NCBI GenBank assembly: GCA_011605725.1
Contig: JAAOZP010000017.1
Coordinates: 248,001-312,000 of the forward strand
DNA: 64,000 nucleotides
Origin: Nitrososphaerota archaeon
Lineage (GTDB): Archaea; Thermoproteota; EX4484-205; JAAOZP01
Direction: 5' to 3'
Position numbers and translations under genes: made by a program. Shown one piece after another: positions 52,947-61,419 of this stretch. The first letter of the stretch is position 1; every line of letters begins with the position of its first letter. Under the pieces are notes generated by a model, which worked only from the letters and a program-made list of their open reading frames with translations, was not told where the DNA came from and ran no database searches.

Positions 52947-54167
52947 TTAAAGCTCTTTCTGCGGATTCATGTTTGCGAAGAATTCTTTAATCTCGTTTAA
53001 ATCACCAGCATAGGAGTTTACGATCCTCGCTTCAACCTCCCTAACGAATTCCCTTGTGAACTCAACGGGCAGCGTAATGTTCTCGTCGATAAGGTCTATT
53101 GCGAGCGGCAGTCCCGTCGCCATGTTGAAGTTTTCAATGCTTGAGAAAAGCATATTCATCACGTAATTCTCTGAGCCGAGCGGAACCTCAAGCTCGAAAG
53201 GCGGATTCTCCTCGCTCACTTTGACTTGAAGCCTGTTAAGCCTGGATTGAAGCTTCTCAGCATAATCCTCGGGCACGCCCAGAACCTTCGCCAGCCTCTC
53301 CACAGCCCATTCGACAGCCTCCTCGAAAGCATCCTTAGGGTCACGGTATTTTTCTCGAATCAAAAGCTCGCTAACCCTGCTGTAAACCCTTTGAAGCTCA
53401 GCTTTTCCAAGAAGCTCCTTATAATCCAGGATTGCAGGCGGATTCATCAAATTATGCAGTATCTGCTTATCCAGATGGTTTACTAAAGGGCTTTTCACAC
53501 CGTCTTTAACAGACAGCCAGCCTCCTATAGCTCTGCTCCTACCTCTTTTAATGATTCCGGCGCATCTTCCAGAATCCATTAGCACACTAGTTATTTTCAA
53601 TATTTCTCCAGTGGTTTTAAAGATTTCCTCCCTGATTTCCCTGGGGACAGGAAGGCTCTTCGCAATCCTCGCGATCCTGAAGAGAGGATACGCGAAGCTG
53701 AGGAAGCTTCCGTCTAAAAGAAGCAGATCCGGGTTTCTCTCAAGAGCCTTCAGAGCCGCCACTCTTTCAAGAAGGGTTTCCTTAACGCTTAGAATTATGC
53801 TGAAAAGCTCTCTACTGTAGGCTTGGCTTTCACCTATGTTTCCAGGAAGATAACCCTCGTCAACAATGTTCTTACCCTTAACCATGATGAACCCTGCAGC
53901 GTACACGGAGAATTTTGCGCCAATAGTCTCAGCAGGCCTCGGGGAGAAGGAGCCGTCGACCGCAGCAATAGATGTTTCCCCTGACTGTCCGAAGCTTAAT
54001 GTTCGCACGTATGGAGCTATCCTGTGTTTCACAGACTCCATTATGAGCCTGAAACCGTCTATTACCCCTATCAGCCTCCTGGCCTCGTCTTCAGCCTTCT
54101 CGTAGAACTGCTCTTGAAGGTCTATCGGGAGCCTGCTCCATGCGGTTTCAGAAGCCATGGACATCAT
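52947..54167 (-). CDS. nurA: 5'-3' nuclease NurA
   Basis: A 406-residue RNase H-fold nuclease. The first catalytic Asp is in IAAVDGSF (about residue 72), and LLLLDGSFLSF and the late LPLAIDLIDENI supply further metal sites. NurA works with HerA to resect DNA ends. Its ATG overlaps the herA TGA (ATGATGA region at 54164-54167), so the two are translationally coupled. mre11 and rad50, often beside these genes, are not in the window. M1 to M4 (MMSM) are alternative starts. Confidence 0.93.
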   Translation of the reverse strand: MMSMASETAWSRLPIDLQEQFYEKAEDEARRLIGVIDGFRLIMESVKHRIAPYVRTLSFGQSGETSIAAVDGSFSPRPAETIGAKFSVYAAGFIMVKGKNIVDEGYLPGNIGESQAYSRELFSIILSVKETLLERVAALKALERNPDLLLLDGSFLSFAYPLFRIARIAKSLPVPREIREEIFKTTGEILKITSVLMDSGRCAGIIKRGRSRAIGGWLSVKDGVKSPLVNHLDKQILHNLMNPPAILDYKELLGKAELQRVYSRVSELLIREKYRDPKDAFEEAVEWAVERLAKVLGVPEDYAEKLQSRLNRLQVKVSEENPPFELEVPLGSENYVMNMLFSSIENFNMATGLPLAIDLIDENITLPVEFTREFVREVEARIVNSYAGDLNEIKEFFANMNPQKEL

Positions 54168-55633
54168 TTCCCCGGCTTGAAAGATATTAAGAGAGGTATC
54201 GGCGACGGGTTCGCCTTCCCAACGAAGTAGAATTGGCCTGGCTTCAGCGAGAGAAGATACTCCCTCTGAATCCCGTAGGGCTTAAGCCAGTTATCAGCCT
54301 CCTGCATGTCGAGCGGGTGAAGAGCTCCGAAGAACTGCGTGTTAAGGTTTCTTCTTACAGCAGCGTTTATACCTATGTCTCCAGCTATCCCTTGAGATAT
54401 TAAAACGATGCAAAGCCTATGTTTCCTCCCCAGAGCACAGAGGTTCTTAATGTGTTCCGTAGTCTCGTATTGGATTCCCCGGGGCTCCCATGGAGCGTAT
54501 TGCGGCCCCTCGTCTATAACGAGCGCTACTCCAAGCGACTCCCCTAGCTCCATACCCTCCTCCAGAAACCTTGCGAGAGAGTTGAAGAAGGAGAGCTTCT
54601 CGTCACTCCCCACCAGGCTCATGTCCACGATTCTAAGACCCTTCTCGTCTCTCCTCAAATCCTCCACGAGGCCCTCGATGCTTAACGAGCCTCTGACAGC
54701 CTCCAGGTCGATCGGCCTAAGCTTCTTGAAACCATACTCCAACCGGCGTAGAGCAGTCCTTTTAAAATCCTCTCTAGTCGAGGACTGTCTAATACTGTTT
54801 TCCAAATGATTCTTCATGTCTAGAAACATTTCTTCAGACGATTTCTGACTCACCTCCTCCCATCTTCTCGAAACATAGTCTTCAAGAGCCTCCCTTACAG
54901 GGTTAGAATCCCTAGCTTGCCCAGTATAGCCGAAGTGCTCGGCCTTCTCCAGTATGTATCTAACTATCGCCTCTTCATCAAGCTTAAGGTAGGAAATTGG
55001 AACCGCCTTATCCTTATAGTGTGGAGCATAGTCTTCACCACTCCAGTCTAGAATCAGAACTTTGAAACCGGATTCAAGAAGAACAGGGACTAGGACGAAC
55101 CTTGTCAACCAGGACTTACCGCTTCCCGTTGCGCCAAACACGCCGACATGGTATGGCAGGAAGGAGCTGTCGAAAGGTATTTTCCAATCCTCATGCCCCT
55201 CTAGACAAGCGTTCCAGACAACCGGCTTGTTCCTCGCAACGTACTCGAGAGGATTGGAAACACCCGGCTTAAACATGTAGACGCTGCTTCTAGGAGGTAT
55301 TATCATCCGGTTCTGCTCAATCCCGTTATCGGTTAAAACCCCTATCACCATTATTTCGAAAGTATATATCTCTCTGGCTCCTGAAGGCACTCCCCCCCTC
55401 TTAGCATATGCGACACTCGGCCTGTAAGCGTTAGCCCTAAGAGCCTCGTTTACCCCGCTTCCGCTTCTAAGAACCCCAAGCACTTCGCCAATAGGCGTCT
55501 CAATCACAACAATCTCCTCAGCCCTAACCTTAAGCTCCTTCTCCTCCTCCAATAGAAGCCTAGCCCTAGTTTCGCTGGAGTCGCTAGCAACAATACCGAT
55601 CTTCTCCAGGTTCCTATCGTCGAGCAGACGCAT
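54164..55633 (-). CDS. herA: DNA helicase/translocase HerA
   Basis: A 489-residue FtsK/HerA-class ATPase. The N-terminal HAS-barrel (about 1-120, GIVASDSSETRARLLL, VIETPIGEVLGVL) precedes Walker A GATGSGKSW (about residue 170), Walker B LVIDEGPQYAPWEPRG, sensor-type VLISQG, and the arginine-finger region near NTQFFGAL. It forms hexamers that pump DNA to NurA for end resection. The first gene of the herA-nurA-DHH run. It is the intact counterpart for comparison with the Walker-less HerA-like protein encoded at 58180. Confidence 0.95.
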   Translation of the reverse strand: MRLLDDRNLEKIGIVASDSSETRARLLLEEEKELKVRAEEIVVIETPIGEVLGVLRSGSGVNEALRANAYRPSVAYAKRGGVPSGAREIYTFEIMVIGVLTDNGIEQNRMIIPPRSSVYMFKPGVSNPLEYVARNKPVVWNACLEGHEDWKIPFDSSFLPYHVGVFGATGSGKSWLTRFVLVPVLLESGFKVLILDWSGEDYAPHYKDKAVPISYLKLDEEAIVRYILEKAEHFGYTGQARDSNPVREALEDYVSRRWEEVSQKSSEEMFLDMKNHLENSIRQSSTREDFKRTALRRLEYGFKKLRPIDLEAVRGSLSIEGLVEDLRRDEKGLRIVDMSLVGSDEKLSFFNSLARFLEEGMELGESLGVALVIDEGPQYAPWEPRGIQYETTEHIKNLCALGRKHRLCIVLISQGIAGDIGINAAVRRNLNTQFFGALHPLDMQEADNWLKPYGIQREYLLSLKPGQFYFVGKANPSPIPLLISFKPGK

Positions 55634-55929
55634 GGTTTACCATGTATAAGCATGTTTAAAAAGTTGACCAGCATTACTGTCCTCGTAAAGCTCCCCCAGA
55701 CGCTTAGAAGCCCTCCTGCAAACAGCGTTTTAAAACCGGTGTTTCAACGCTCGGTCGTGGCAAGGCTAACTGAAAAAAAGGGATCTGGCAACCTGATGAT
55801 AATTTTGAAAACAAGCCTCTAAGCATCCATGTGTTGTGACGATTGTTCCTTCATATTGCTTCCTAATGCGGTTTAAAGCCGGCTTCAAGCCACCGGTAGA
55901 GACATGCTAATCTCCCCATATACCGGTAG

Positions 55930-56472
55930 CTATGGAATTACTGCATGCCGAATGAGCTTTGAAAAGATCGCGTATAGACAGATGCCAACCAGGGTTCCGC
56001 TGAGGATCCACAGCGGCTGTCCTTCTAAAACCCCTCTGAAGAATGCGAAGAGCGCTACACATATTCCAATGATTAGAGGTATGAGTTTTAAACCGGATGC
56101 TGGCCTTCTTGTAGCCGGTGCCGTAACCCTCTGCCTCTCAACACGTAGGGTTGCCTCAGAACCCTTAGCCTCCCTGATTCCTGAACGCGTTTGCAAGACC
56201 TCTGAAACTATAATCCTAGCGGCTTCACTAACAGCGTAGACTTCAGCGTTCTCAACCCTTCTCTTCAAGACAAGCCCGTTCCTCTCAAGAACACCCAGGT
56301 GATGGCTTAAGAGCTGTTTAGAATAGCCTAGGGATTTAGATAGTGATGTAGCAGTATCCTCTTTCTCTAGCAGTTTCACCAGTATTCTCATCCTGTGAGG
56401 CTCAGCTGCAGCCTTTATCATGCTAAGCTTCTCCGGCTCCAGCTCCGTCTTTCTGCCTTCGCTCGGCAACAC
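55930..56472 (-). CDS. Membrane-linked winged-helix regulator (ArsR/MarR-like)
   Basis: A 180-residue protein. Residues about 15-85 are a winged helix (AAAEPHRMRILVKLLEKEDTATSLSKSLGYSKQLLSHHLGVLERNGLVLKRRV in parts), typical of ArsR-like regulators. After an Arg-rich linker come two hydrophobic helices (about 128-145 LIPLIIGICVALFAFF and 152-170 PLWILSGTLVGICLYAIF). A DNA-binding domain tethered to the membrane is common in archaea. It is divergent from the unknown operon at 56825, with a perfect palindrome in the shared 352-base gap, and is the likely regulator of it (inference). Confidence 0.83.
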   Translation of the reverse strand: MLPSEGRKTELEPEKLSMIKAAAEPHRMRILVKLLEKEDTATSLSKSLGYSKQLLSHHLGVLERNGLVLKRRVENAEVYAVSEAARIIVSEVLQTRSGIREAKGSEATLRVERQRVTAPATRRPASGLKLIPLIIGICVALFAFFRGVLEGQPLWILSGTLVGICLYAIFSKLIRHAVIP

Positions 56473-56757
56473 CTCTGAAAAGCGCCTAACGCCTTTTAAG
56501 GATTTATGAGAAAGATTTCTGAAACCCGGAGAGTGGTCATGTAAAGTTGTCGAACAAAGTAGGCAGATGTTTGCTAAGGTAAACGGTTTCTACTTGCTGG
56601 TAAACAGAGAATCCAGATGAGACCGTCATCACCCCCAACACCTGCAGTAGCCTTTATCCGCCTGGTTTTCAAGAGGATTAGGGCTTAAATTCTAAGCCCC
56701 GGTCTGGCTGAGAACAGCATATATAAATCTTCCGTCAGTAAATTTTTACCTACAGTC

Positions 56758-56773
56758 AGCGAAAATTTTCGCT
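56758..56773. promoter_or_regulatory. Perfect 16-bp palindrome, likely operator
   Basis: AGCGAAAATTTTCGCT is exactly self-complementary. It ends 9 bases before the TATA-like CTATAAATAC (56783-56792) of the operon at 56825, the right place for a dimeric regulator to act on TBP/TFB binding. The rest of the gap 56473-56824 shows a second TATA-like ATATATAAAT at 56719-56728 and nothing else I can identify. Confidence 0.55.
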
Positions 56774-56782
56774 TACCTCATA

Positions 56783-56792
56783 CTATAAATAC
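56783..56792 (+). promoter_or_regulatory. TATA box of the three-gene unknown operon
   Basis: CTATAAATAC lies 33-42 bases before the ATG at 56825; transcription is expected near 56812, leaving a leader of about 13 bases that holds GGTGGGG before the start. Confidence 0.55.
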
Positions 56793-56824
56793 ACGTTTAA
56801 CAATGCTTCTATACGTGGTGGGGA

Positions 56825-58183
56825 ATGAGCATCGTTAAGACCATCCTGAAGCTCGTTGCAGTAATCGTTTCAGGAAGCCTGGTTAAAAAGCTTTTAGATT
56901 CTATCGGGTATTCCCTCGGCTTAGACCTGGGAGGCTTGACGAGCCTGATCACCGTGGCGGCAATGGTGTTCTTAACCATATACCTATTTTCACCGGGAAA
57001 GTATTTTAAAAACGGTTTGAGAAGGGTCTTTGAAAAAGTATTCTCCTTCCTACTCATCTGGTTGACAGCAGCATTCTCCTCAGCCCTCTTCCACACTAAG
57101 TACTATACTCAAATAGGATTCGTAGTGGCACTCCTATACATTGTCCTAACTATTCGCAAACCCGTGAACATTGGGATTAGGCTGAATAGGCTGAGGATAG
57201 TAAGCAAGGAGGAGCCTGCCCAGCCTGAAGACCACATGATCCTCCTGTCCCTTGCGCCAGTTCCTAGAGTTGCTTTCCTTCACGGGTTTGGCCCAAGCGG
57301 CTTACTGAAATTGTTAACAGGAGGGGCGAGGCTCAGCCTGAAGCTTCCTGAAGACGTCTTTATAGAATCCTTTAAGCATCGCCAGACGCTTAGGCTCAAG
57401 GGAAACCTCTCCACCCTTGTGGAAGCTGTGGGAAAGGGCGTAACGGGCAGTATCGCCATACTCTGTGAAGCCAAGCCCGCAAGAGAGTTTATGAAGATTG
57501 AGGTTGCTTCTGATAATCCGCAGGCTCTCGAGGGGTTCACTGAGAAGCTGAAGGAGACAGGCCCAGGCTCCCAGCATGGTGTACGGCGGGCTTTGGAAGA
57601 ATGGCTCTCTCTGAAACCATACGTAACACCGGTTCCTGAGCTGCTGTATCCAAACCCTATTCTGCTAGCTGGGAGGCTGCTGATAGTGGGTGAGAGAAGG
57701 AATGCGGAGGATCTTGCCCTCCAACTATGCCTCTCGCAGTTAAGGAGGAACTCGGTGAGCCTCGTGGTGGAAGGGAGAGCCGGGAACGTTGAGGATGATG
57801 TGAGAATGAGGCTTGTTGAAAAAGGTTTTAAGCCTAGTGGGAACAGGCTGCTTAAGAAGCCTTTTGAAACCTACAGGTGTCGCGACGGGATGGAGGTGGT
57901 CTTCGCCGACAAGCCGTCCGGCGGGGCCTTTCTTAAGAAAAAACCGTCTAAACCCTTAGTCGCCGTCTGGTTTAGAGACCTTGTTCAAAACCTCGATGTG
58001 AACGCCCCGATCAGAATACTGACGCTTGGAAAACCATGGGCGTGTTCAAGCTTTGAAGCGGACAGCATCATCCTCATAGGCTGCGAGAAGGAGCTGGTCG
58101 AATCGTTTCTACCATCCAGAGGACTTGCACTCGAGGGGAAGACTGTCCTGGTCTCACGACAGGGGGTGAGGGTGCTGAAATGA
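56825..58183 (+). CDS. Unknown membrane protein, first gene of a three-gene operon
   Basis: A 452-residue protein of no family known to me. Four hydrophobic helices lie at about 5-22, 38-55, 72-89 and 94-111; the remaining 340 residues are soluble and probably cytosolic. The soluble part has strand-turn patterns of an alpha/beta domain: LLIVGERRNAEDLALQLCL (about 290-310), SVSLVVEGRAGN, KPLVAVWFRDL, IRILTLGKPW and DSIILIGCEKELVESFLP, spaced like a degenerate Rossmann or P-loop fold, but without a Walker motif. Its stop overlaps the start of the next gene (ATGA at 58180-58183), so the products are made together. It could anchor the other two proteins to the membrane (inference). Confidence 0.75.
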   Translation: MSIVKTILKLVAVIVSGSLVKKLLDSIGYSLGLDLGGLTSLITVAAMVFLTIYLFSPGKYFKNGLRRVFEKVFSFLLIWLTAAFSSALFHTKYYTQIGFVVALLYIVLTIRKPVNIGIRLNRLRIVSKEEPAQPEDHMILLSLAPVPRVAFLHGFGPSGLLKLLTGGARLSLKLPEDVFIESFKHRQTLRLKGNLSTLVEAVGKGVTGSIAILCEAKPAREFMKIEVASDNPQALEGFTEKLKETGPGSQHGVRRALEEWLSLKPYVTPVPELLYPNPILLAGRLLIVGERRNAEDLALQLCLSQLRRNSVSLVVEGRAGNVEDDVRMRLVEKGFKPSGNRLLKKPFETYRCRDGMEVVFADKPSGGAFLKKKPSKPLVAVWFRDLVQNLDVNAPIRILTLGKPWACSSFEADSIILIGCEKELVESFLPSRGLALEGKTVLVSRQGVRVLK

Positions 58184-59403
58184 GGGTTGTGTCCGAGCAG
58201 AGCCTAGGATTGCTCGAGGCTTCTGCGAGAATAGGCGTAGCCGGGAGCAATTTCAAGGCTGCTCTCATATACCTGATTCAAAACGTGTTTGAGGATGCTA
58301 AGGTAATCCTGTTCGACTTAAACGACGAGTTTAGCTGCGTGGCAAGAATAGGTTCGACTAGATACTATGAGGTTGTGAAACACGGCATTAACCCGATTAA
58401 ACCTCTGAATCGTGAAAAGGTTGAGCAGTACGTCGAATCAGTTGTGGAGATACTTGACTATTGCTTCGGGACTTTCAACATGAAGAGCATGGTGGCGAAA
58501 GCGCTTTTGAACAGCGTCTTAAGGTCTCCGGAAACCACGATACCTGAGGTTGCTTCAACACTTGACTTTGAAACCCCGGAGGGAGGGTTATCCGTGTACA
58601 CGCCTCTTGAACCATTCACCTTCGGAACCCTGAGGCAAGCGTTTGGCAGAAGGGAAGCGTTCGAGTTCAGCAGCGTTTTGGAGTCAGGAATGGTTTTCAA
58701 CCTCTCCGGGTTTACAGTGGCTTCGCACAAGGTTTTCGCAACGCTTTTGACGCTGGCGAAGCTTATCCAGCTTGAACCCAAGCATAGGACGCTCGTAGTA
58801 GTATGCTACCCAAGCCTGATATGGCCGAGAAACAGGAGGTTTGACAACGCTAGGCTCTTCGTTGAAGAATCCCTAATCGGAGAACTTGAAAGGAAGGAGT
58901 ATTCAATAGTGTTCGCTGAGAAAAACCTGTCACAGGTTTCTGAAAGGGTTTTGGAGAACCTTGACTCGGTAGTCTTCTCACCTCCCTCTGAGGCCACTAA
59001 CCCGTGGAGGATGAGCCCCGCGCCCGAGAGGAATGCTTCAAACTACTCCATGCTCATCCTTGTTAAGAATGGGGAGTATGGTTTTATAGAGGCTCCTGTG
59101 AACATGCTTCTTAAGCCCCTTAGCGAGAAGGAGAGGGAGGCACGTAAGCCAGCCATGAAAATCTTAAGCCTTGACGAGGGGCTGAAGGAGGGGCTTGGCG
59201 AATCCTATGAGGCAGGAGCCAAGATAATTGGGAAGCTAAGGGGACTGGGTGGAAAAGCTGGCTTAAACGAGTTCATAGAAGAAGTGAGAGCCTCACTTGG
59301 CGCAGAGGGCCTCAGGGCTCTTGCCGCGCTCATAAGGCAGGGTTATCTAAAACAAGTTCGCGAGGGTGAGAAGCAACTCCTGGTTTTAACAGGAGGAGAT
59401 TAG
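58180..59403 (+). CDS. HerA/FtsK-like protein with lost ATPase motifs, plus C-terminal winged helix
   Basis: A 407-residue protein. The order of elements follows HerA-like ATPases: a strand and loop (RIGVAGSNFKAAL, residues 17-29) where Walker A should be, then VILFDLNDEFS (family VVFDPHGEY), GINPIKPLN, a long helical insert, LVVVCYPSLIWP (204-215) where Walker B should be, SIVFAEKNLSQVSERVLENLDSVVFSPPS (equivalent of the TQ-x-PS and return strands). Neither the GKS/T of Walker A nor the acidic pair of Walker B is present, so it should not hydrolyse ATP. Residues about 345-405 look like a winged helix. It is coupled to the genes on both sides. The relationship to HerA is my reading of motif order, not a search. 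Confidence 0.65.
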   Translation: MRVVSEQSLGLLEASARIGVAGSNFKAALIYLIQNVFEDAKVILFDLNDEFSCVARIGSTRYYEVVKHGINPIKPLNREKVEQYVESVVEILDYCFGTFNMKSMVAKALLNSVLRSPETTIPEVASTLDFETPEGGLSVYTPLEPFTFGTLRQAFGRREAFEFSSVLESGMVFNLSGFTVASHKVFATLLTLAKLIQLEPKHRTLVVVCYPSLIWPRNRRFDNARLFVEESLIGELERKEYSIVFAEKNLSQVSERVLENLDSVVFSPPSEATNPWRMSPAPERNASNYSMLILVKNGEYGFIEAPVNMLLKPLSEKEREARKPAMKILSLDEGLKEGLGESYEAGAKIIGKLRGLGGKAGLNEFIEEVRASLGAEGLRALAALIRQGYLKQVREGEKQLLVLTGGD

Positions 59404-59404
59404 G

Positions 59405-60268
59405 ATGAGGAAGCTGAGCACCGGTATTAAGCCGCTGGACGAGCTGACCGGAGGCCTTCCAACAGGTGTTTCAAACCTGGTTTACGGAAGCCCTGGAACA
59501 GGAAAGACCACGATTTCCCTGACCCTGGTGGCTGAGGCTTTAAAGACCTGTAGGGAGAAGGATGTGGTGATAGTTGTAAAAACAGAGGAGTGGGACCCCG
59601 ACCGGCTGAAAACAATATGCGTCGAGAGGGGTATTAGGGAGGAAACCTTGTCAAGGATTAAGATGTATCAGGCCAGCGGCCTCTTCGAGCAGCATAAGGC
59701 GATAGTTGAGACAATACCTAGAGAAGTTGATAAGAACGACTGGGTTCCAGTGCTTATGATCGTCGACTCACTGGTTCCCCATTATCATGCGCAACTATTG
59801 AACACGCCGACTCAACACTTAGCATCCACAGCGAGGATTCTTCAAGGCAAGCTTTCGCTTGAAGTCAACACGCTCGTCGGAATGGCGACGGGCTACGAGT
59901 CGCTTCTCTTAATAACGAGTTGGCGGAGGAGTGAAGCCGCTAGGAGTTTTCAAGAGAAGTCTAGGAGGGAGATGGCGGAAAGCATAGATAAGAAGAGTTT
60001 CTCGATAGACCCTGAAGCCGGGTTCGGTGCCAGGGAGTTCGACGTGATTGGGGGGCAGCATCTCGTTTACATGAGCAAGACCATTCTTAGGATGGTGTCG
60101 ACAAGCCTGGGCGAGGACGTTAAGGCGGTGATCTTGGAGAAATCGCTTTCAAGACCGTCAATGACCTGCTGCTTAGTCAGGATCACTGAGGCAGGCATAG
60201 CACCATATAAGGATATTAATCCGGCACCCGTCGCAGAGATGATTAAGAAGAAAATCCTGAAGGAATAG
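59405..60268 (+). CDS. RadB/KaiC-like RecA-family ATPase
   Basis: A 287-residue RecA-fold protein with intact motifs: N-terminal STGIKPLDELTGGLPTG, Walker A GSPGTGKTT (28-36), Walker B LMIVDSL (Asp121), and the late VIGGQHLVYMSKTILRM, matching RadB-type paralogues of archaeal RadA. There is no N-terminal helix-hairpin-helix domain and no second RecA domain. RadB-like proteins help load recombinase or act as ATP switches. The gene starts 1 base after the stop of the HerA-like gene, behind AGGAGGAG at 59392-59399. It is the only clear ATPase of the operon. Confidence 0.8.
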   Translation: MRKLSTGIKPLDELTGGLPTGVSNLVYGSPGTGKTTISLTLVAEALKTCREKDVVIVVKTEEWDPDRLKTICVERGIREETLSRIKMYQASGLFEQHKAIVETIPREVDKNDWVPVLMIVDSLVPHYHAQLLNTPTQHLASTARILQGKLSLEVNTLVGMATGYESLLLITSWRRSEAARSFQEKSRREMAESIDKKSFSIDPEAGFGAREFDVIGGQHLVYMSKTILRMVSTSLGEDVKAVILEKSLSRPSMTCCLVRITEAGIAPYKDINPAPVAEMIKKKILKE

Positions 60269-60282
60269 GGAGGAATGGCAGC

Positions 60283-60453
60283 GTGAACAGGCTTCTTCCC
60301 CTCCTCTGCTTCTTCAAGGGTATTGTCCTAATCCTCATCTTAACCCCTCCATTAGTTAGCGTGTCTGCAATGATCATCGAGCTGGCTTATGACGATGGTG
60401 GAGCAGAACTCTTCGCGCGCGCTCATCCCCTTTCTCCCTATTCCACTCGCTGA
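60283..60453 (+). pseudogene. Truncated secreted-protein start
   Basis: GTG at 60283, behind GGGAGGAATG, opens a frame with a good signal peptide (RLLPLLCFFKGIVLILILTPPLVSVSA) and the start of a beta domain (IIELAYDDGGAEL). Sense appears to end at about 60410, next to CGCGCGCGC, and the frame stops at 60453. It reads as the 5' end of a lost surface-protein gene, or the fourth gene of the preceding operon, broken by the sequence that follows. Confidence 0.5.
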
Positions 60454-61190
60454 ACTCCTCCCTTATATCGGTTGGGTTAAAAACGCCCCTGGAAATCCTA
60501 ACCAGCTTTTTAAACAAGCCAACGCCGATGCCCTCGTCCGGCACAATCCTCCAGTCCTGAACGATGAACCTTTTATTATCGAAGAGCACCAAATCATAAT
60601 CTACCTCGGCAATTTTCTTCTTTAGAAATTCTCTTCATGTTTCTCTAAGGCTTTCTTTAAAAAGGCGCTCTTTGATTCATCCCACAGCCTGTCCTCCCGG
60701 TTTATCGCATAGTCTATCTCCCCGCTGAAAATCTTCTCAAGTATCTCCCCTGAAGAGAGGTTGGAATAATCCTCGAAGAAGCCCATTTTTCGGAGGAATC
60801 TCATTGAGTTTATCAACCTCCTCCTGATCTTTGGGTTTAGCTGGAGGCGAATATGAAAGAGTCTCCATCCCCCTTCTCTTTCTAACCTTTTAGCCTCATT
60901 CTTCGAGAGAATGACGTATGCCTTTCCCTCAGGTCGTCCAATACTGTAGTATTGACACCCGGTATCCTTAATCCAAATGTTAATTCTGGCGATAACTTCA
61001 GAAATCTTCTTCGGATCTGGTACGCAGTTTCCATCCGCGTTTCTACATTCTAACTTGACCCCCCATATGCTTTCCCCTCACGTCCAAGTGGAGACCGAGC
61101 GAAAAGGACTGTCTTTCCCCTCCATGATCCGCGGCTGGAAAGCTCCCCTGGATATACCCACGAGCCTGCTGAACAGGAATTCCAGTTAGC
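60405..61190 (-). pseudogene. Degenerate fragments of an unrecognised gene, partly duplicated
   Basis: Going down the minus strand, a frame near 61186-61080 (LEFLFSRLVGISRGAFQP) ends in TGA; a frame 61077-60622 of about 150 codons follows (GESIWGVKLECRNADGN, KDTGCQYYSIGRPEGKAYVILS, to EKHEENF); then a third frame (REFLKKKIAEVDYDLVLFDNKRF, VQDWRIVPDEG, LFKKLVRISRGVFNPTD). The last part repeats the first (LV-x-ISRG-x-F-x-P), so two copies of one gene are present, the nearer one frame-shifted at about 60625, the other reduced to its end. No complete start is seen. No family is recognised. GCGCGC marks both edges (60414 and 61191). Confidence 0.5.
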
Positions 61191-61234
61191 GCGCGATACC
61201 TACTTGGCGTCAAGGTTTAACGGGAGCAGTAAAA

Positions 61235-61387
61235 GTGAAGAGAGAATTCGAGGAAATAAAGAAAAGAGTTGAAGCAATTATAGCTGCATATAAGCTTGCG
61301 AGGGGCGCTTATAAAAAGAGATTTCCCTCAGAACTCGAGAAGGAAAATTACAAAAAATATCAAGAGTTCCGTAAATCCATCTTGTAA
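61235..61387 (+). CDS. Small 50-residue helical protein, uncertain
   Basis: GTG at 61235 with GGGAG 9 bases upstream opens 50 codons (KREFEEIKKRVEAIIAAYKLARGAYKKRF and onward) ending at TAA 61387. It is highly charged, lysine/glutamate-rich and predicted helical. No family is known to me. It is the only plausible coding sequence between the degenerate block and nrdD, and could itself be a fragment. Confidence 0.4.
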   Translation: MKREFEEIKKRVEAIIAAYKLARGAYKKRFPSELEKENYKKYQEFRKSIL

Positions 61388-61419
61388 AAATACGGGCTTA
61401 AGAAGAGAAAGTTAAAGAT

